Source of the DNA: Streptomyces malaysiense
Lineage (GTDB): Bacteria > Actinomycetota > Actinomycetes > Streptomycetales > Streptomycetaceae
Length of the DNA stretch: 64,000 nt
Direction of reading: 5' to 3'
Assembly: GCF_000980885.2 (NCBI RefSeq)
Contig: NZ_LBDA02000047.1
Coordinates: forward strand, 1 to 64,000
Shown here: piece by piece, positions 16,113 through 28,488 of the stretch
How positions within the stretch are numbered: the first letter of the stretch is position 1
How the letters are laid out: each line of letters begins with the position of its first letter
The notes under the pieces: model-generated
The model's database searches: none
What the model was told of the DNA's origin: nothing
What the model saw: the letters and a program-made list of their open reading frames with translations, nothing else
Position numbers and translations under genes: made by a program

Positions 16113-17054
16113 ATGAAGAGCACGACGACCGCACGCCGGGTGGCCCTTTCCGTGGCCGTGGTGGCGGCGCTGACCGGGGTGGCCGCCTGCGGCTCCGCGG
16201 ACTCCGGCAAGGGCGACGGCAAGGCGTCGGATGCCGGCAAGGTCCATCTGAGCCCCGTCGCGGCCGTACTGCGCGACGTCGAGCAGTCCACGGACAAGGC
16301 CGACTCGGCCAAGGTGCGCTCCACCACGTCCATGGGCGACATCATGGCGATGAACGCAGACGGCGCCCTCGCCTGGGGTCATGGCCTCAAGGGCAACCTG
16401 ACCATCACGTACACCGGCGGCAAGTTGGCCGACGCGATGCGCCAGGCCGGCACCTCGCACATGGAGGCCCGCTATCTGCAGGACGCCTACTACGCGAAGA
16501 TGAGCGACACCTTCGCCCAGCAGACCGGCGGCAAGCACTGGGTCAAGTACGACTACGACTACCTGGCCAAGCTCGGCGGTGCCTCCGGCGCGTACATGAA
16601 GGACCAGCTCCAGACGTCCACGCCGAACCAGTCGGTGAAGATGCTGCTGGCCTCCGGGGACGTCAAGAGGGTCGGCGTGGAGACGGTCGACGGGGTGCAC
16701 ACGACGCACTACGCGGGCACGGTGGACGTCGCCGCCCTCGCGGCCAAGGGCAGCAACCTCAGCGCCGGCCAGCTCACCGCCCTCAAGCAGCAGCTGAAGC
16801 AGTCCGGTATCACCACGGACAGCATCGACATCTGGGTCAACGACCAGAACCTGCTGGTGAAGAAGACCGAGAAGGCGGCGACCGCCAACGGCACGCTGAA
16901 CAGCACCGCCCACTACAGCGACTACGGCGTGCCGGTCTCCGCCGAGGCTCCGCCGGCCGCCGACACGATGGACATCGCCGACATGATGAAGTCCGGCGGG
17001 GCCAACAGCCCGTCGGGCGGCACCACGTCCGGCGGTACCGGCCTCAGCTCCTGA
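16113..17054 (+). CDS. putative lipoprotein, LppX/LprG-like
   Basis: The 313-aa protein has a lipoprotein signal (STTTARRVALSVAVVAALTG, lipobox GVAAC with Cys at about 26). A Gly/Ser/Asp linker is followed by a beta-rich domain containing repeated DVKRVGVETVDGVHTTHYAG and DSIDIWVNDQNLLVKK strands. This layout resembles actinobacterial lipid-binding lipoproteins of the LppX/LprAFG type. It should be anchored outside the cytoplasmic membrane. The Gly/Ser-rich C-terminus looks disordered. It sits between the L1 and L10 operons, a position conserved in Streptomyces. Confidence 0.82.
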   Translation: MKSTTTARRVALSVAVVAALTGVAACGSADSGKGDGKASDAGKVHLSPVAAVLRDVEQSTDKADSAKVRSTTSMGDIMAMNADGALAWGHGLKGNLTITYTGGKLADAMRQAGTSHMEARYLQDAYYAKMSDTFAQQTGGKHWVKYDYDYLAKLGGASGAYMKDQLQTSTPNQSVKMLLASGDVKRVGVETVDGVHTTHYAGTVDVAALAAKGSNLSAGQLTALKQQLKQSGITTDSIDIWVNDQNLLVKKTEKAATANGTLNSTAHYSDYGVPVSAEAPPAADTMDIADMMKSGGANSPSGGTTSGGTGLSS

Positions 17055-17099
17055 TCCCAGCCGGACCGGGGCCCGATTTGCTCGGTGGCGCCCCGGTCC

Positions 17100-17310
17100 C
17101 GTACTCTCATCCCCGAAGCCAAAGACCGCTGGTCGTTGCCGCGCGCTCGCAGAGGGTGCGGTGGCCGAAGGATCCGCTGAAAAGTGGACGACCCGCGCAG
17201 GTGTCAGTGGAAGAACTCCCGGAGTGCGCGCGCGGAGCGCGTGTGCGGCCGGTCGAGTCCGCCCCGAGCGCCTGCGCCGGGGCGTTTCGTTTTACCCAGT
17301 CCTCCTTCGG
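17100..17310 (+). promoter_or_regulatory. probable L10 leader RNA (rplJL autoregulation)
   Basis: The roughly 250-nt untranslated region before rplJ contains the GTGCGGTGGCC...GAAGGATCCGCTGAAAAGTGG core characteristic of L10 leaders, where the L10-L12 complex represses its own synthesis. Just downstream, GCCCCG / CGGGGC with a TTTCGTTTT tail (17261-17295) could be a switchable terminator. No long open frame with codon bias is present. Confidence 0.6.
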
Positions 17311-17351
17311 GTCCGCGCGGTCCGAATCACCCGGAAGGAGGCCGAGGCTCT

Positions 17352-17882
17352 ATGGCGAGGCCCGACAAGGCTGCCGCGGTTGCGGAGCTGACGGACAAGT
17401 TCCGCAGCTCCAACGCCGCCGTGCTGACCGAGTACCGCGGTCTCACCGTGGCGCAGCTCAAGACGCTGCGCCGGTCGCTCGGTGAGAACGCCCAGTACGC
17501 CGTGGTGAAGAACACGCTGACCAAGATTGCGGCCAACGAGGCCGGGATCGCGCTGGACGACCAGCTCTTCGCTGGTCCGACGGCCGTCGCCTTCGTCACC
17601 GGTGACCCGGTGGAGTCGGCGAAGGGTCTCCGTGACTTCGCCAAGGACAACCCGAATCTCGTCATCAAGGGCGGTGTCCTTGACGGCAAGGCGATGTCCG
17701 CCGACGAGATCAAGAAGCTTGCGGACCTCGAGTCCCGCGAGGTTCTGCTCAGCAAGCTGGCCGGTGCCTTCAAGGGGAAGCAGTCCCAGGCTGCCTCTCT
17801 CTTCCAGGCGCTGCCGTCGAAGCTCGTCCGCACCGTGGACGCGCTGCGCGCCAAGCAGGCCGAGCAGGGCGGTGCCGAGTAA
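17352..17882 (+). CDS. rplJ: 50S ribosomal protein L10
   Basis: The 176-aa L10 anchors L7/L12 dimers on the ribosome stalk. The N-terminal rRNA-binding part reads ARPDKAAAVAELTDKFRSS and AQLKTLRRSLGENAQYAVVKNTL; a long C-terminal helix (LPSKLVRTVDALRAKQAEQ) provides the L7/L12 docking site. ATG at 17352 follows a GGAAGGAGG site. It forms an operon with rplL and is probably controlled by the upstream L10 leader. Confidence 0.97.
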   Translation: MARPDKAAAVAELTDKFRSSNAAVLTEYRGLTVAQLKTLRRSLGENAQYAVVKNTLTKIAANEAGIALDDQLFAGPTAVAFVTGDPVESAKGLRDFAKDNPNLVIKGGVLDGKAMSADEIKKLADLESREVLLSKLAGAFKGKQSQAASLFQALPSKLVRTVDALRAKQAEQGGAE

Positions 17883-17993
17883 TTCGGCTCGCTTTCTGAC
17901 CCGCGCCAACCGGCGCGGGTCGCAGCGGGCCGACGTACGCCCGCCTTACCCAGTACATCCGGCACCTGCCGATTGAGTGGAAGGACCGCCATC

Positions 17994-18380
17994 ATGGCGA
18001 AGCTCACCCAGGACGAGCTGCTTGCCCAGTTCGAGGAGATGACCCTCATCGAGCTCTCCGAGTTCGTGAAGGCCTTCGAGGAGAAGTTCGACGTCACCGC
18101 CGCCGCCGCCGCGCCGGTCGTCGTTGCCGGTGGTGCCGCTGGCGGCGCCGCTGAGGCCGTCGAGGAGAAGGACGAGTTCGACGTCATCCTCACCGGTGCC
18201 GGCGACAAGAAGATCCAGGTCATCAAGGTCGTGCGCGAGCTGACCTCCCTCGGCCTGAAGGAGGCCAAGGACCTGGTGGACGGCACCCCGAAGCCCGTCC
18301 TCGAGAAGGTCAACAAGGAGGCCGCGGAGAAGGCCGCCGAGTCCCTCAAGGGCGCCGGCGCCTCCGTCGAGGTCAAGTAA
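17994..18380 (+). CDS. rplL: 50S ribosomal protein L7/L12
   Basis: The 128-aa acidic stalk protein has an N-terminal dimerisation helix (LTQDELLAQFEEMTLIELSEF), an Ala/Gly/Val-rich hinge (TAAAAAPVVVAGGAAGGAAE), and a C-terminal factor-binding domain (EFDVILTGAGDKKIQVIKVV through GLKEAKDLVDG). It recruits EF-G and EF-Tu. It follows rplJ by 111 bp. Confidence 0.97.
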   Translation: MAKLTQDELLAQFEEMTLIELSEFVKAFEEKFDVTAAAAAPVVVAGGAAGGAAEAVEEKDEFDVILTGAGDKKIQVIKVVRELTSLGLKEAKDLVDGTPKPVLEKVNKEAAEKAAESLKGAGASVEVK

Positions 18381-18450
18381 GACCTCACGGGTCCGCAGGA
18401 CTCGAACGCGCGCTGAACTCGGCCTCGTAGGGCTGTAACGCGAACGCACC

Positions 18451-18484
18451 GAAGAGCGATCATCCAACCGGGTGGTCGCTCTTC
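18451..18484 (+). terminator. rplL-rpoB attenuator or terminator
   Basis: A 15-nt stem, GAAGAGCGATCATCC against GGGTGGTCGCTCTTC, loop AACC, one mismatch. It lies 70 bp after rplL in the leader upstream of rpoB. There is no U-run, so partial read-through is likely, as at other rplL-rpoB junctions. Confidence 0.75.
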
Positions 18485-18755
18485 GGCGTATCCGGAGGGT
18501 GACCGCGGTTGCCTTGCGCTCGTGAGGGCGAGAGGTATGGTGATCTTCGTCGTGTCTCCGGACGGCCCGGTTCCGGTGGGAGACTCTTGACGAACCGCAC
18601 GCAGCGCGCAATTCTCAGGACGCGTCGTCACAAGGATCCGAATCCGAGGCATGGATCGACGGCGAAGAGGGCAGTATCAACGTGCGTTGAAGGGCAGCAT
18701 GCCGAGGGCGTTGACAAGAGCGGTGAGCACAGCGAGGGTCTCGACAAACCCGCAC

Positions 18756-18784
18756 TGGACATCAGTGTGCCAAGTGGCTACACT
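18756..18784 (+). promoter_or_regulatory. rpoB promoter (HrdB type)
   Basis: TGGACA and TACACT are separated by exactly 17 bp, close to consensus. The predicted start is about 18791, giving a roughly 160-nt leader before the rpoB TTG. The rest of the 18485-18948 leader holds no convincing gene. Confidence 0.7.
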
Positions 18785-18948
18785 GACCCTTTGCGCTGCC
18801 TGTTAGCTGTCCCCTGCCCGTCACCAGGGGTCTGCCCTCACTTGAGCATCGATGACCGAAGCCCCCCTGACCTGGGGTTTCCGCCTCCGTGTTTGAGGGA
18901 GGGGCCGGTACGCGCGTAGTGAGTCCGAGCCCTCGGAAGGACCCCCTC

Positions 18949-21900
18949 TTGGCCGCCTCGCGCAACGCCTCGACCGCGAATACGAACAACGGCGCAAGCA
19001 CCGCCCCGCTGCGCATTTCCTTTGCAAAGATCAAGGAGCCTCTCGAGGTTCCGAACCTGCTCGCGCTGCAGACCGAGAGCTTTGACTGGCTGCTCGGCAA
19101 CACCGCCTGGCAGAGTCGGGTCGAGGAGGCTCTGGAGAACGGTCAGGACGTCCCCACCAAGTCCGGTCTGGAGGAGATCTTCGAGGAGATCTCCCCGATC
19201 GAGGACTTCTCCGGGTCGATGTCCCTGACGTTCCGGGACCACCGCTTCGAGCCGCCGAAGAACTCCATCGACGAGTGCAAGGAGCGCGACTTCACGTACG
19301 CCGCCCCGCTCTTCGTCACCGCCGAGTTCACCAACAACGAGACCGGTGAGATCAAGTCCCAGACGGTCTTCATGGGCGACTTCCCGCTCATGACGAACAA
19401 GGGCACCTTCGTCATCAACGGCACCGAGCGTGTCGTGGTGTCTCAGCTGGTCCGTTCCCCCGGTGTCTACTTCGACTCCTCCATCGACAAGACGTCCGAC
19501 AAGGACATCTTCTCCGCCAAGATCATCCCGTCCCGGGGTGCCTGGCTGGAGATGGAGATCGACAAGCGCGACATGGTCGGTGTGCGTATCGACCGCAAGC
19601 GCAAGCAGTCGGTCACCGTCCTTCTGAAGGCACTCGGCTGGACCACCGAGCAGATCCTCGAAGAGTTCGGCGACTACGAGTCGATGCGCGCCACCCTGGA
19701 GAAGGACCACACCCAGGGCCAGGACGACGCGCTGCTCGACATCTACCGCAAGCTGCGTCCGGGCGAGCCCCCCACGCGTGAGGCCGCGCAGACGCTGCTC
19801 GAGAACCTCTACTTCAACCCGAAGCGCTACGACCTCGCCAAGGTCGGCCGCTACAAGGTCAACAAGAAGCTGGGCGCCGACGCCCCGCTGGACGCGGGCA
19901 TCCTGACCGTCGAGGACATCATCTCGACGATCAAGTACCTGGTGCAGCTGCACGCCGGCGAGACCGAGACCACGGTTGACAGCGGCGACACGATCGTCGT
20001 CGAGACCGACGACATCGACCACTTCGGCAACCGTCGTCTGCGCAGCGTCGGCGAGCTCATCCAGAACCAGGTCCGCACGGGTCTGGCTCGTATGGAGCGC
20101 GTCGTGCGCGAGCGCATGACCACCCAGGACGTCGAGGCGATCACGCCGCAGACCCTGATCAACATCCGGCCGGTCGTCGCCTCCATCAAGGAGTTCTTCG
20201 GCACCAGCCAGCTGTCGCAGTTCATGGACCAGAACAACCCGCTGTCGGGTCTCACCCACAAGCGCCGTCTGTCGGCTCTTGGCCCGGGTGGTCTCTCCCG
20301 TGAGCGGGCCGGCTTCGAGGTCCGAGACGTGCACCCCTCGCACTACGGCCGCATGTGCCCGATCGAGACGCCGGAAGGCCCGAACATCGGTCTGATCGGC
20401 TCGCTCGCCTCCTACGGCCGGGTCAACGCGTTCGGTTTCGTCGAGACCCCGTACCGCAAGGTCATCGACGGCCAGGTCACCGACGAGGTCGACTACCTGA
20501 CCGCCGACGAGGAGGACCGCTTCGTCATCGCGCAGGCCAACGCCCCGCTGACGGACGACCTCCGCTTCGCCGAGCCCCGCGTGCTGGTCCGCCGCCGCGG
20601 CGGCGAGGTCGACTACGTCGGTGGCGAGGACGTGGACTACATGGACGTCTCGCCGCGCCAGATGGTGTCGGTCGCGACCGCCATGATCCCCTTCCTGGAG
20701 CACGACGACGCCAACCGTGCCCTCATGGGCGCGAACATGATGCGTCAGGCCGTCCCGCTGATTAAGTCGGAGGCCCCGCTCGTCGGTACCGGCATGGAGT
20801 ACCGCTCCGCCGTCGACGCCGGCGACGTGGTCAAGGCCGAGAAGGCGGGTGTGGTCCAGGAGGTCTCCGCGGACTACATCACCACGGCGAACGACGACGG
20901 CACGTACATCACGTACCGCCTGCACAAGTTCTCCCGCTCCAACCAGGGCACCTCGGTCAACCAGAAGGTCATCGTCAACGAGGGCGACCGGATCATCGAG
21001 GGCCAGGTCCTCGCCGACGGTCCGGCCACCGAGAACGGTGAGATGGCCCTGGGCAAGAACCTGCTCGTGGCGTTCATGCCGTGGGAGGGTCACAACTACG
21101 AGGACGCGATCATCCTGTCGCAGCGCCTCGTGCAGGACGACGTCCTCTCCTCGATCCACATCGAGGAGCACGAGGTCGACGCCCGTGACACCAAGCTCGG
21201 CCCCGAGGAGATCACCCGGGACATCCCGAACGTCTCCGAGGAGGTCCTCGCCGACCTGGACGAGCGCGGCATCATCCGTATCGGTGCCGAGGTCATCGCC
21301 GGCGACATCCTCGTCGGCAAGGTCACGCCCAAGGGTGAGACCGAGCTGACCCCGGAGGAGCGCCTGCTGCGCGCCATCTTCGGTGAGAAGGCCCGTGAGG
21401 TCCGCGACACCTCGCTGAAGGTGCCGCACGGCGAGACCGGCAAGGTCATCGGCGTGCGCGTCTTCGACCGCGAGGAGGGCGACGAGCTGCCGCCGGGCGT
21501 GAACCAGCTGGTCCGCGTCTACGTCGCGCAGAAGCGCAAGATCACCGACGGTGACAAGCTCGCCGGCCGCCACGGCAACAAGGGTGTCATCTCCAAGATC
21601 CTGCCGATCGAGGACATGCCGTTCCTGGAGGACGGCACCCCGGTCGACATCATCCTCAACCCGCTGGGTGTGCCGTCCCGAATGAACCCGGGACAGGTCC
21701 TGGAGATCCACCTCGGCTGGCTCGCCAGCCGCGGCTGGGACGTCTCCGGTCTCGCCGACGAGTGGGCCCAGCGTCTTCAGGCCATCGGCGCCGACCAGGT
21801 CGCCCCGCGCACCAACGTCGCCACCCCGGTGTTCGACGGTGCCCGCGAGGACGAGCTGGCGGGTCTGCTCCAGCACACCATCCCGAACCGCGACGGCGAG

Positions 21901-22434
21901 CGCATGGTGCTCCCGTCCGGCAAGGCGCGGCTGTTCGACGGCCGCAGCGGTGAGCCGTTCCCGGACCCGATCTCGGTCGGCTACATGTACATCCTGAAGC
22001 TGCACCACCTGGTCGACGACAAGCTGCACGCCCGCTCGACCGGTCCGTACTCGATGATCACCCAGCAGCCGCTGGGTGGTAAGGCGCAGTTCGGTGGCCA
22101 GCGCTTCGGTGAGATGGAGGTGTGGGCCCTCGAGGCCTACGGCGCCGCGTACGCCCTCCAGGAGCTGCTGACCATCAAGTCCGACGACGTCACCGGCCGC
22201 GTGAAGGTGTACGAGGCCATCGTCAAGGGCGAGAACATCCCCGAGCCCGGCATCCCCGAGTCCTTCAAGGTGCTCATCAAGGAGATGCAGTCGCTCTGCC
22301 TGAACGTGGAGGTGCTGTCCAGCGACGGTATGTCCATCGAGATGCGTGACACCGACGAGGATGTCTTCCGCGCTGCGGAGGAGCTCGGCATCGACCTGTC
22401 CCGGCGCGAGCCGAGCAGCGTCGAAGAGGTCTGA
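18949..22434 (+). CDS. rpoB: DNA-directed RNA polymerase subunit beta
   Basis: The 1161-aa beta subunit is complete. The TTG start at 18949 (AASRNASTANTNNGASTAPL) has GGAAGG upstream and matches the known Streptomyces N-terminus. The rifampicin region (about 418-450, SQLSQFMDQNNPLSGLTHKR) is wild type by inspection. MCPIETPEGPNIGLIGSL, KNLLVAFMPWEGHNYEDAI, DKLAGRHGNKGVISKI and GGKAQFGGQRFGEMEVWALE follow in the expected order. It forms the catalytic core with beta prime. Confidence 0.98.
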   Translation: MAASRNASTANTNNGASTAPLRISFAKIKEPLEVPNLLALQTESFDWLLGNTAWQSRVEEALENGQDVPTKSGLEEIFEEISPIEDFSGSMSLTFRDHRFEPPKNSIDECKERDFTYAAPLFVTAEFTNNETGEIKSQTVFMGDFPLMTNKGTFVINGTERVVVSQLVRSPGVYFDSSIDKTSDKDIFSAKIIPSRGAWLEMEIDKRDMVGVRIDRKRKQSVTVLLKALGWTTEQILEEFGDYESMRATLEKDHTQGQDDALLDIYRKLRPGEPPTREAAQTLLENLYFNPKRYDLAKVGRYKVNKKLGADAPLDAGILTVEDIISTIKYLVQLHAGETETTVDSGDTIVVETDDIDHFGNRRLRSVGELIQNQVRTGLARMERVVRERMTTQDVEAITPQTLINIRPVVASIKEFFGTSQLSQFMDQNNPLSGLTHKRRLSALGPGGLSRERAGFEVRDVHPSHYGRMCPIETPEGPNIGLIGSLASYGRVNAFGFVETPYRKVIDGQVTDEVDYLTADEEDRFVIAQANAPLTDDLRFAEPRVLVRRRGGEVDYVGGEDVDYMDVSPRQMVSVATAMIPFLEHDDANRALMGANMMRQAVPLIKSEAPLVGTGMEYRSAVDAGDVVKAEKAGVVQEVSADYITTANDDGTYITYRLHKFSRSNQGTSVNQKVIVNEGDRIIEGQVLADGPATENGEMALGKNLLVAFMPWEGHNYEDAIILSQRLVQDDVLSSIHIEEHEVDARDTKLGPEEITRDIPNVSEEVLADLDERGIIRIGAEVIAGDILVGKVTPKGETELTPEERLLRAIFGEKAREVRDTSLKVPHGETGKVIGVRVFDREEGDELPPGVNQLVRVYVAQKRKITDGDKLAGRHGNKGVISKILPIEDMPFLEDGTPVDIILNPLGVPSRMNPGQVLEIHLGWLASRGWDVSGLADEWAQRLQAIGADQVAPRTNVATPVFDGAREDELAGLLQHTIPNRDGERMVLPSGKARLFDGRSGEPFPDPISVGYMYILKLHHLVDDKLHARSTGPYSMITQQPLGGKAQFGGQRFGEMEVWALEAYGAAYALQELLTIKSDDVTGRVKVYEAIVKGENIPEPGIPESFKVLIKEMQSLCLNVEVLSSDGMSIEMRDTDEDVFRAAEELGIDLSRREPSSVEEV

Positions 22435-22442
22435 CGGGAGTC

Positions 22443-22473
22443 CGGCGGGGCCCTCACCCACAGGGCCCCGCCG
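22443..22473 (+). terminator. rpoB-rpoC intergenic hairpin
   Basis: A perfect 12-bp stem CGGCGGGGCCCT / AGGGCCCCGCCG with a 7-nt loop follows the rpoB stop by 8 bp. Since rpoC has no obvious promoter of its own here, it more likely modulates mRNA stability or processing than terminates fully. Confidence 0.65.
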
Positions 22474-22532
22474 ACCCCCAGGCCCCCGTTTCAGACCACA
22501 GACTTAACGACCCTGAGAGGGATTGACGCATA

Positions 22533-26432
<3,900 letters not shown>

Positions 26433-26443
26433 GCGAGCAGTCT

Positions 26444-26482
26444 GAAGGGCGGCCGCTCCCCATCGGGGGGTGGCCGCCCTTC
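26444..26482. terminator. bidirectional terminator, rpoC / tail operon
   Basis: An 18-nt GC-rich stem, GAAGGGCGGCCGCTCCCC against GGGGGGTGGCCGCCCTTC with a 3-nt loop. It lies between the converging ends of rpoC and the tail operon and can serve both. Confidence 0.85.
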
Positions 26483-26489
26483 GGCGTTG

Positions 26490-26765
26490 TCAGCGGGCCG
26501 TCAGCTGCCAGGTCGTGACGGCGACCGTGGCCACCGCGGCGAGCGCGCCGACGCTGGCGAGCGGCCAGCGGCCGCGCTCCAGGGCGTCCAGCCGCTTCTC
26601 GTGGTCGGCGAGCTGTCTGTCCGTCTGGTCGCTGCGCTGGACCAGCAGCGCGAGTGAGCCGTCGACCCGGGCGAAGCCGGCCTCGACGGTGCCGCGCAGC
26701 CGCTCCAGCTCCACGGCGACGGCGGTCGGATCGGAGAGGGAGGAGGAAGACGAGGGTTCGTTCAC
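26490..26765 (-). CDS. small coiled-coil plus TM protein (XhlA-like)
   Basis: The 91-residue protein has a long predicted coiled coil (VELERLRGTVEAGFARVDG through QLADHEKRLDALERG) followed by one C-terminal transmembrane helix (LASVGALAAVATVAVTTWQL). This is the layout of XhlA-type phage lysis accessory proteins. It overlaps the upstream holin gene by 4 bp and is the last gene of the tail operon, so a role in membrane permeabilisation during particle release is likely. Confidence 0.7.
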   Translation of the reverse strand: MNEPSSSSSLSDPTAVAVELERLRGTVEAGFARVDGSLALLVQRSDQTDRQLADHEKRLDALERGRWPLASVGALAAVATVAVTTWQLTAR

Positions 26766-27040
26766 TCCTCACCCCGCCCGGTCGGCGAGGCGGCGGCCAG
26801 GGACCGTAGCTCGGCGTCCGTGTTCGGCCGGTTCTCGGTGCGCAGCCACGCGGGCAGCAGCGCCTGGACGCCGGGTACGGCCATCAGCCGGGTGACGCCC
26901 GCGGCGACGGCCAGCACGCCCGCGGCCCAGGGCAGGGTGCGGGGCACGCCGACGGCGTCGACAAGGGTGGGCAGCAGCACGCACAGGCCGACAGCGGTCT
27001 GCAGGGCGGTGCGGAGGGTGCGCTTGGCGGCCTCTGACAT
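26762..27040 (-). CDS. holin-like protein, two TM helices
   Basis: The 92-residue protein has a basic N-terminus (SEAAKRTLRTALQ), two hydrophobic helices (VGLCVLLPTLVDAVGV and LPWAAGVLAVAAGVTRLMAV) and a polar tail. This matches small class II actinophage holins. It lies directly downstream of the amidase and overlaps the XhlA-like gene, forming a standard lysis cassette that would release particles from the producing cell. Confidence 0.75.
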   Translation of the reverse strand: MSEAAKRTLRTALQTAVGLCVLLPTLVDAVGVPRTLPWAAGVLAVAAGVTRLMAVPGVQALLPAWLRTENRPNTDAELRSLAAASPTGRGEE

Positions 27041-27068
27041 GGGGGGACCTCGCTTTTCCGGATGTGCT

Positions 27069-27977
27069 TCAGGCGGTGTGCGGGACCTTCAGGGCCGCCC
27101 AGGAGGTGGGGCCCGGCCAGCCGTCGGCGTCGGCGCCCCGGTAGCCGAGCTTGCGCTGCCAGGCGGCGTACGACTGCTGGTCGGCGGCCGTCCACTGGGC
27201 GGAGGGGCCCACCTTGTAGCGGCCGCAGCCCTCGGCGACCAGCCGGCGGCCCAGCGCGGTGACGATCGGGGAGTCCGGCTTGCTCCTGAAGAACGAGACG
27301 CCCGGGAAGGGCTGGTACCGCGGCGGGCGCGGGGGCTGCGGGGGGCGCTTCGGACCGGTGCCGGCGGACAGCCGCGCCTGGATCCGCCCGCGCATCCCGG
27401 ACATGGAGAAGCCGCGCGGATCGCTCTTCCAGTCGGACCACTCCAGGTGCCCGATCACCGACTTGGCGCCCCAGCCGTGGGCCCGGCACAGCGCCGCCGA
27501 GACCCGCTCGATGGCCTCCAACTGGGCGTCCGGCCAAGGGTCGTGGCCGTCGCCGAGGTTGACGCACTCGAAGCCGTAGAAGCGGGAGTTGCCGTCTACG
27601 GCGCCGGCGCTGCCCTCGTGCTCGTGCGGCAGCGGCGGCCGGTCGCCGTACGTCTCGCTGATCACGGCCCGCAGTACCGACGGGTCGCCGCCGCCGGCGT
27701 GGTTGGCGCGGCCGTTGCCGACGAGGTGGACCGTGCCGTCCTTGGCGATCACGCCGTGGCACAGCGGGCCGGGCAGCGCGGAGTCGCCGTTGAAGCACAG
27801 GTTGACGCTGGAGCTGGTGCCGGAGGTGACGGTGTGGTGGATGACCACCCCGTTCACCGGACCCCAACTGCCCTTCTGATTCCGGTTGTGCGTCCGCCAA
27901 CCGGCCTGCTCCACGACGGTGACGCCCTCGGCACGCAGCGCGGCGACGAGGGCGTCGGCGGACAGGGGTGTGGCCAT
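27069..27977 (-). CDS. N-acetylmuramoyl-L-alanine amidase endolysin
   Basis: The 302-aa enzyme has an N-terminal Amidase_2 (T7-lysozyme-like) domain with zinc ligands VVIHHT (about His47/48) and a late GHLEWSDWKSDPRGF block (about 176-190), plus HLVGNGRANHAGG. A Pro-rich linker (about 215-232) leads to a C-terminal cell-wall-binding-like repeat (LGRRLVAEGCGRYKVGP, WTAADQQSYAAWQRKLG, GWPGPTSWAAL) typical of Streptomyces phage lysins. The start at 27977 was preferred because GGAG lies 5 nt upstream; an ATG at 27992 is in frame. It cleaves peptidoglycan between MurNAc and L-Ala. Confidence 0.9.
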   Translation of the reverse strand: MATPLSADALVAALRAEGVTVVEQAGWRTHNRNQKGSWGPVNGVVIHHTVTSGTSSSVNLCFNGDSALPGPLCHGVIAKDGTVHLVGNGRANHAGGGDPSVLRAVISETYGDRPPLPHEHEGSAGAVDGNSRFYGFECVNLGDGHDPWPDAQLEAIERVSAALCRAHGWGAKSVIGHLEWSDWKSDPRGFSMSGMRGRIQARLSAGTGPKRPPQPPRPPRYQPFPGVSFFRSKPDSPIVTALGRRLVAEGCGRYKVGPSAQWTAADQQSYAAWQRKLGYRGADADGWPGPTSWAALKVPHTA

Positions 27978-28085
27978 GTGGACTCCAGACATGAGGAAGC
28001 CCCGGGCCGGCGGGCTCGGGGCGGGAGGGAGGGGGTGGCTGTGGGGGAGGGGGGTGCGGGTAGGAGGTACGGGGATCTACGGGGA

Positions 28086-28472
28086 TCAGGCGCCGGTGCC
28101 CGGACCGCTCCCGGCGGGCGTCCAGGCGGCGCACAGGTCGGCGTACGCGGCCGCGTTGGCGGTGAAGTCGGCCAGGGCGTCGGCGACCGCCCGCTGGACG
28201 GCCGTCTGGTCGGGGACGACCGGGGCCGTGCCGACGGGCATGACCGTGACGCGGCCGGTGCCGCGCAGCACGGCGCCGTTGTCGCCGGGCTCCGTGAACT
28301 GGGCGGTGACGGTGACGGGAGAGTAGGTCCCGGTGATCGAGTCGGGCGCGATGACGCTGCTGAGGCTGGTGTCGGATACGTTGACGTAGACGGTGTGGCC
28401 GGCCTCGGTGAGGGTGGCGCGGCCCGCGTAGTCGATCGCGACGCCCCAGGGCTGGGTGGTGTCGATGTCCAT
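28086..28472 (-). CDS. small tail-cluster protein, unknown
   Basis: The 128-aa protein starts with a beta-rich part (WGVAIDYAGRATLTEAGHTVYVNVSD, VTVTAQFTEPGDNGAVLRGTGRVTVM) and ends in a helix (AVQRAVADALADFTANAAAYADLCAAW). It resembles small proteins encoded between tail fibres and lysin in actinophages. No family is assigned. It lies between the 239-aa tail protein and the amidase with short gaps, so it is probably co-transcribed with them. Confidence 0.65.
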   Translation of the reverse strand: MDIDTTQPWGVAIDYAGRATLTEAGHTVYVNVSDTSLSSVIAPDSITGTYSPVTVTAQFTEPGDNGAVLRGTGRVTVMPVGTAPVVPDQTAVQRAVADALADFTANAAAYADLCAAWTPAGSGPGTGA

Positions 28473-28488
28473 GGATGCGATGCCTTTC

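Noticed and set aside
20200..20300. Possible rifampicin- or streptomycin-resistance changes in rpoB or rpsL
   Set aside because: The diagnostic regions read as wild type on inspection.
18838..22461. 1207-aa minus-strand open frame opposite rpoB, and similar long frames opposite rpoC, fusA and tuf
   Set aside because: They are antisense shadows of highly expressed GC-rich genes: His/Asp/Val-rich low-complexity sequence, no ribosome sites and no domains.
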